Below are positions 52,370 to 53,872 of a stretch of 53,872 nucleotides of DNA, in pieces; position 1 is the stretch's first letter, and every line of letters starts with the position of its first letter. The position numbers and the translations under genes were made by a program. This DNA is from Nitrospirota bacterium. GTDB lineage: Bacteria; Nitrospirota; Nitrospiria; SBBL01; JAADHI01. The stretch spans positions 1 to 53,872 of the forward strand of contig JAJDBU010000073.1 of assembly GCA_029261195.1 (NCBI GenBank). Direction: 5' to 3'. The notes under the pieces are model-generated. The model ran no database searches. It saw nothing but the letters and a program-made list of their open reading frames with translations, and was not told where the DNA came from.

Positions 52370-53602
52370 ATGTTCTTGGTTACAGAACAAGGTCACCAGA
52401 TACGCCTCCAGACCCCATTATTTGCTTGTCTTTTCGTGTTTACTTTGCTTGTTTCACCTGCAATGTCCGAAGAGACAAAACAAGCACATGAAGCAGTCAT
52501 CAATATTCTGGCAGACCAAGGAAATGCCACAGCACAAACTAATCTTGGCTTAATGTATGACAAGGGGGATGGTGTTCCTCAAAACTATACAATGGCAGCC
52601 AAATGGTATCGCAGGGCGGCAGAACAGGGAAATGCCACAGCACAAACTAATCTTGGCTTGATGTATGACAAGGGGGATGGTGTTCCTCAAAATTATTTAA
52701 AGGCATTTAAGTGGTTCCGCAATGCGGCAGACCAAGGAAATGCCACAGCACAAACTAATCTTGGCTTAATGTATGACAAGGGGGATGGTGTTCCTCAAAA
52801 TTATAAAGTGGCAGCCAAATGGTATCGCAGGGCGGCAGAACAGGGAAATGCCACAGCACAGACTAATCTTGGCTTAATGTATGATAATGGAAATGGTTTC
52901 CAACAAGATTATAATTTGGCAGCCAAATGGTATCGAAGAGCGGCAGAACAGGGAAATACCACAGCGCAGACTAACCTTGCCTTAATGTATGACAAGGGGG
53001 ATGGTGTTCCTCAAGATTATACAGTGGCAGCCAAATGGTATCGCAGGGCGGCAGAACAGGGCAACGCCACAGCGCAGACTAATCTTGGTTTGATGTATGA
53101 CAAGGGGGATGGTGTTCCTCAAGATTATACAGTGGCAGCCAAATGGTATCGAAGAGCGGCAGAACAGGGAAATACCACAGCGCAGACTAACCTTGCCTTG
53201 ATGTATAGTCAGGGGGATGGTGTCCCTCAAGATTATAGAGTGGCAGCCAAATGGTATCGCAAGGCGGCAGAACAGGGCAACGCCACAGCGCAGACTAACC
53301 TTGCCTTAATGTATGACAAGGGAAAAGGTGTCCCACAAGATTATAAAGTGGCAGTCAAATGGTATCGCAGGGCGGCAGAACAGGACAACGCCACGGCGCA
53401 GACTAATCTTGGCTTAATGTATGATAATGGAAATGGTTTCCAACAAGATTATAAATTGGCGCTCAAGTGGTTTCGCAAAGCGGCAGAACAGGGCAACGCC
53501 ATCGCACAGGTTAACCTTGGCTTGATGTATAATAACGGGAAAGGAGTTCCAAAAGATAATAAAGAGACGTTCAAGTGGTTTCGCAAGGCCACAGAAAAGT
53601 GA
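52370..53602 (+). CDS. Secreted Sel1-repeat (TPR-like) protein
   Basis: About 410 residues from the ATG at 52370, where AGGAAGG stands 6 bases upstream; an in-frame GTG at 52340 lacks such a site. A signal peptide (LFACLFVFTLLVSPAMS) ends near residue 37. Ten Sel1 repeats of exactly 36 residues follow without linkers, each of the form AEQGNATAQTNLGLMYDKG then DGVPQDYxxAxKWYRRA, ending in TEK. Sel1 repeats make an alpha-alpha superhelix that binds other proteins; secreted forms often serve in envelope or host-contact functions. No catalytic domain is present. The gene lies between IS remnants, which suggests acquisition or local rearrangement. Confidence 0.88.
   Translation: MFLVTEQGHQIRLQTPLFACLFVFTLLVSPAMSEETKQAHEAVINILADQGNATAQTNLGLMYDKGDGVPQNYTMAAKWYRRAAEQGNATAQTNLGLMYDKGDGVPQNYLKAFKWFRNAADQGNATAQTNLGLMYDKGDGVPQNYKVAAKWYRRAAEQGNATAQTNLGLMYDNGNGFQQDYNLAAKWYRRAAEQGNTTAQTNLALMYDKGDGVPQDYTVAAKWYRRAAEQGNATAQTNLGLMYDKGDGVPQDYTVAAKWYRRAAEQGNTTAQTNLALMYSQGDGVPQDYRVAAKWYRKAAEQGNATAQTNLALMYDKGKGVPQDYKVAVKWYRRAAEQDNATAQTNLGLMYDNGNGFQQDYKLALKWFRKAAEQGNAIAQVNLGLMYNNGKGVPKDNKETFKWFRKATEK
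52511..53590 (+). repeat. Ten tandem 108-base units within the Sel1 gene
   Basis: The array occupies exactly 10 x 108 bases. Units are nearly identical at DNA level (for example the CAAACTAATCTTGGCTTAAT block recurs). Units 4 and 9 share the variant DNGNGFQQDY, five units apart. Units 5 and 7 share GNTTAQTNLALMY. This points to recent duplication or gene conversion of blocks. Confidence 0.92.
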
Positions 53603-53603
53603 A

Positions 53604-53733
53604 GGGCCCTGTAAAGTATTTTGTGTAACTGATTTCAATTCAATTGGAAGCGGCCTTCGAATTCGATGGCGAATCGATTTAGGGCGGGTTTCCAATTTTT
53701 AATGGGCATCGTCCGTTTTTCAGATGCCTTCAT
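53604..53733 (-). mobile_element. C-terminal end and terminal repeat of a second IS256-family element
   Basis: On the minus strand, 53733-53635 encodes MKASEKRTMPIKNWKPAL then NRFAIEFEGRFQLN and a stop. The 'TMPIKNWKPALNRFAIEFEGR' pattern is the usual C-terminus of IS256-type transposases (WxxALNxFAIxFExR). It is followed by AGTTACACAAAATACTTTAC to about 53610, which has the form of an IS256 right terminal repeat. The preceding coding sequence is absent: a stop stands just upstream of the ATG. It is therefore a fragment, from a different IS256 subtype than the one at 51255-51895. Confidence 0.65.
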
Positions 53734-53872
53734 GAGTCAATCCCAAGGTTAGTTGAAAATTGATAGATGACCTATGCTGCTTTTGATTGATTTTGATCTT
53801 GAGCGAATTTCTCCATATTACTTTTTAGCAGTGGAAGAAACCTATATCCTTTTATCTTTCTGAGCGAAGGTT

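Noticed and set aside
52511-53590. Regular repeats that could suggest a CRISPR-like array
   Set aside because: The period is 108 bases without spacers, and every unit is coding in one frame as a Sel1 repeat.

Overview
The window reads as bacterial chromosome from a Gram-negative organism. A Wzx/Wzy-type surface polysaccharide locus, an unusual complex I operon, hemG, uvrC and metH are all present. The complex I gene order (A-B-C-D-G-I-J-K followed by several antiporter-like subunits, including two NuoM) reminds me of Nitrospirota or deltaproteobacterial-type genomes. That placement is an inference from memory, not from a database search. TTG and GTG starts are common.

Left edge (1-985): the end of an IS3/IS911-like element interrupts a methyltransferase gene after about 26 codons. 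A DUF4258-type toxin-antitoxin-like pair and a truncated HEPN gene follow.

Polysaccharide locus (about 986-21960), all on the minus strand and tightly packed. Read in transcription order from the right, it holds: a broken wlbA-like oxidoreductase; a glycosyltransferase fused to a zinc alcohol dehydrogenase; a zinc-ribbon methyltransferase; a KdsB-like cytidylyltransferase; a 2-hydroxyacid dehydrogenase; a Wzx flippase; a methyltransferase; a 47-codon ORF coupled on both sides; a TylF-like methyltransferase; two large GT-B-like surface-carbohydrate proteins; a heparinase II/III family protein; an asparagine synthase; a GT2; a Wzy-like polymerase; a GT2; and a GT4. Together these would make, modify, flip and polymerise an O-antigen or exopolysaccharide. 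This region looks more AT-rich than the nuo region.

Accessory patch (about 22070-23840): a 1.1 kb segment bounded by imperfect inverted repeats of 83 and 91 bases carries a DUF4258/DUF2283 pair. It abuts a vapBC pair.

Core region (24143-50355): a DUF4105 membrane protein and hemG, then a complex I operon on the plus strand (27268-43088): nuoA, B, C, D, G, I, J, K, two MrpD/NuoL-like antiporter subunits, two nuoM and nuoN. nuoE, nuoF and nuoH are absent from the operon. A decayed parE-like gene lies between nuoJ and nuoK, an intact hicBA pair lies before the first nuoM, and a palindromic repeat lies between nuoC and nuoD. Convergent uvrC, a TolB-like propeller protein and metH follow.

Right edge (50357-53872): a universal-stress-protein fragment, tRNA-Val(CAC), remnants of IS256, IS1595/ISXO2 and a second IS256 element, and a secreted Sel1-repeat protein built from ten nearly identical 108-base units.

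The best candidates for something undescribed are the complex I operon with five antiporter-like subunits (two lacking the mid-membrane lysine) and toxin-antitoxin genes inside it, the glycosyltransferase-alcohol dehydrogenase fusion, and the inverted-repeat cassette.
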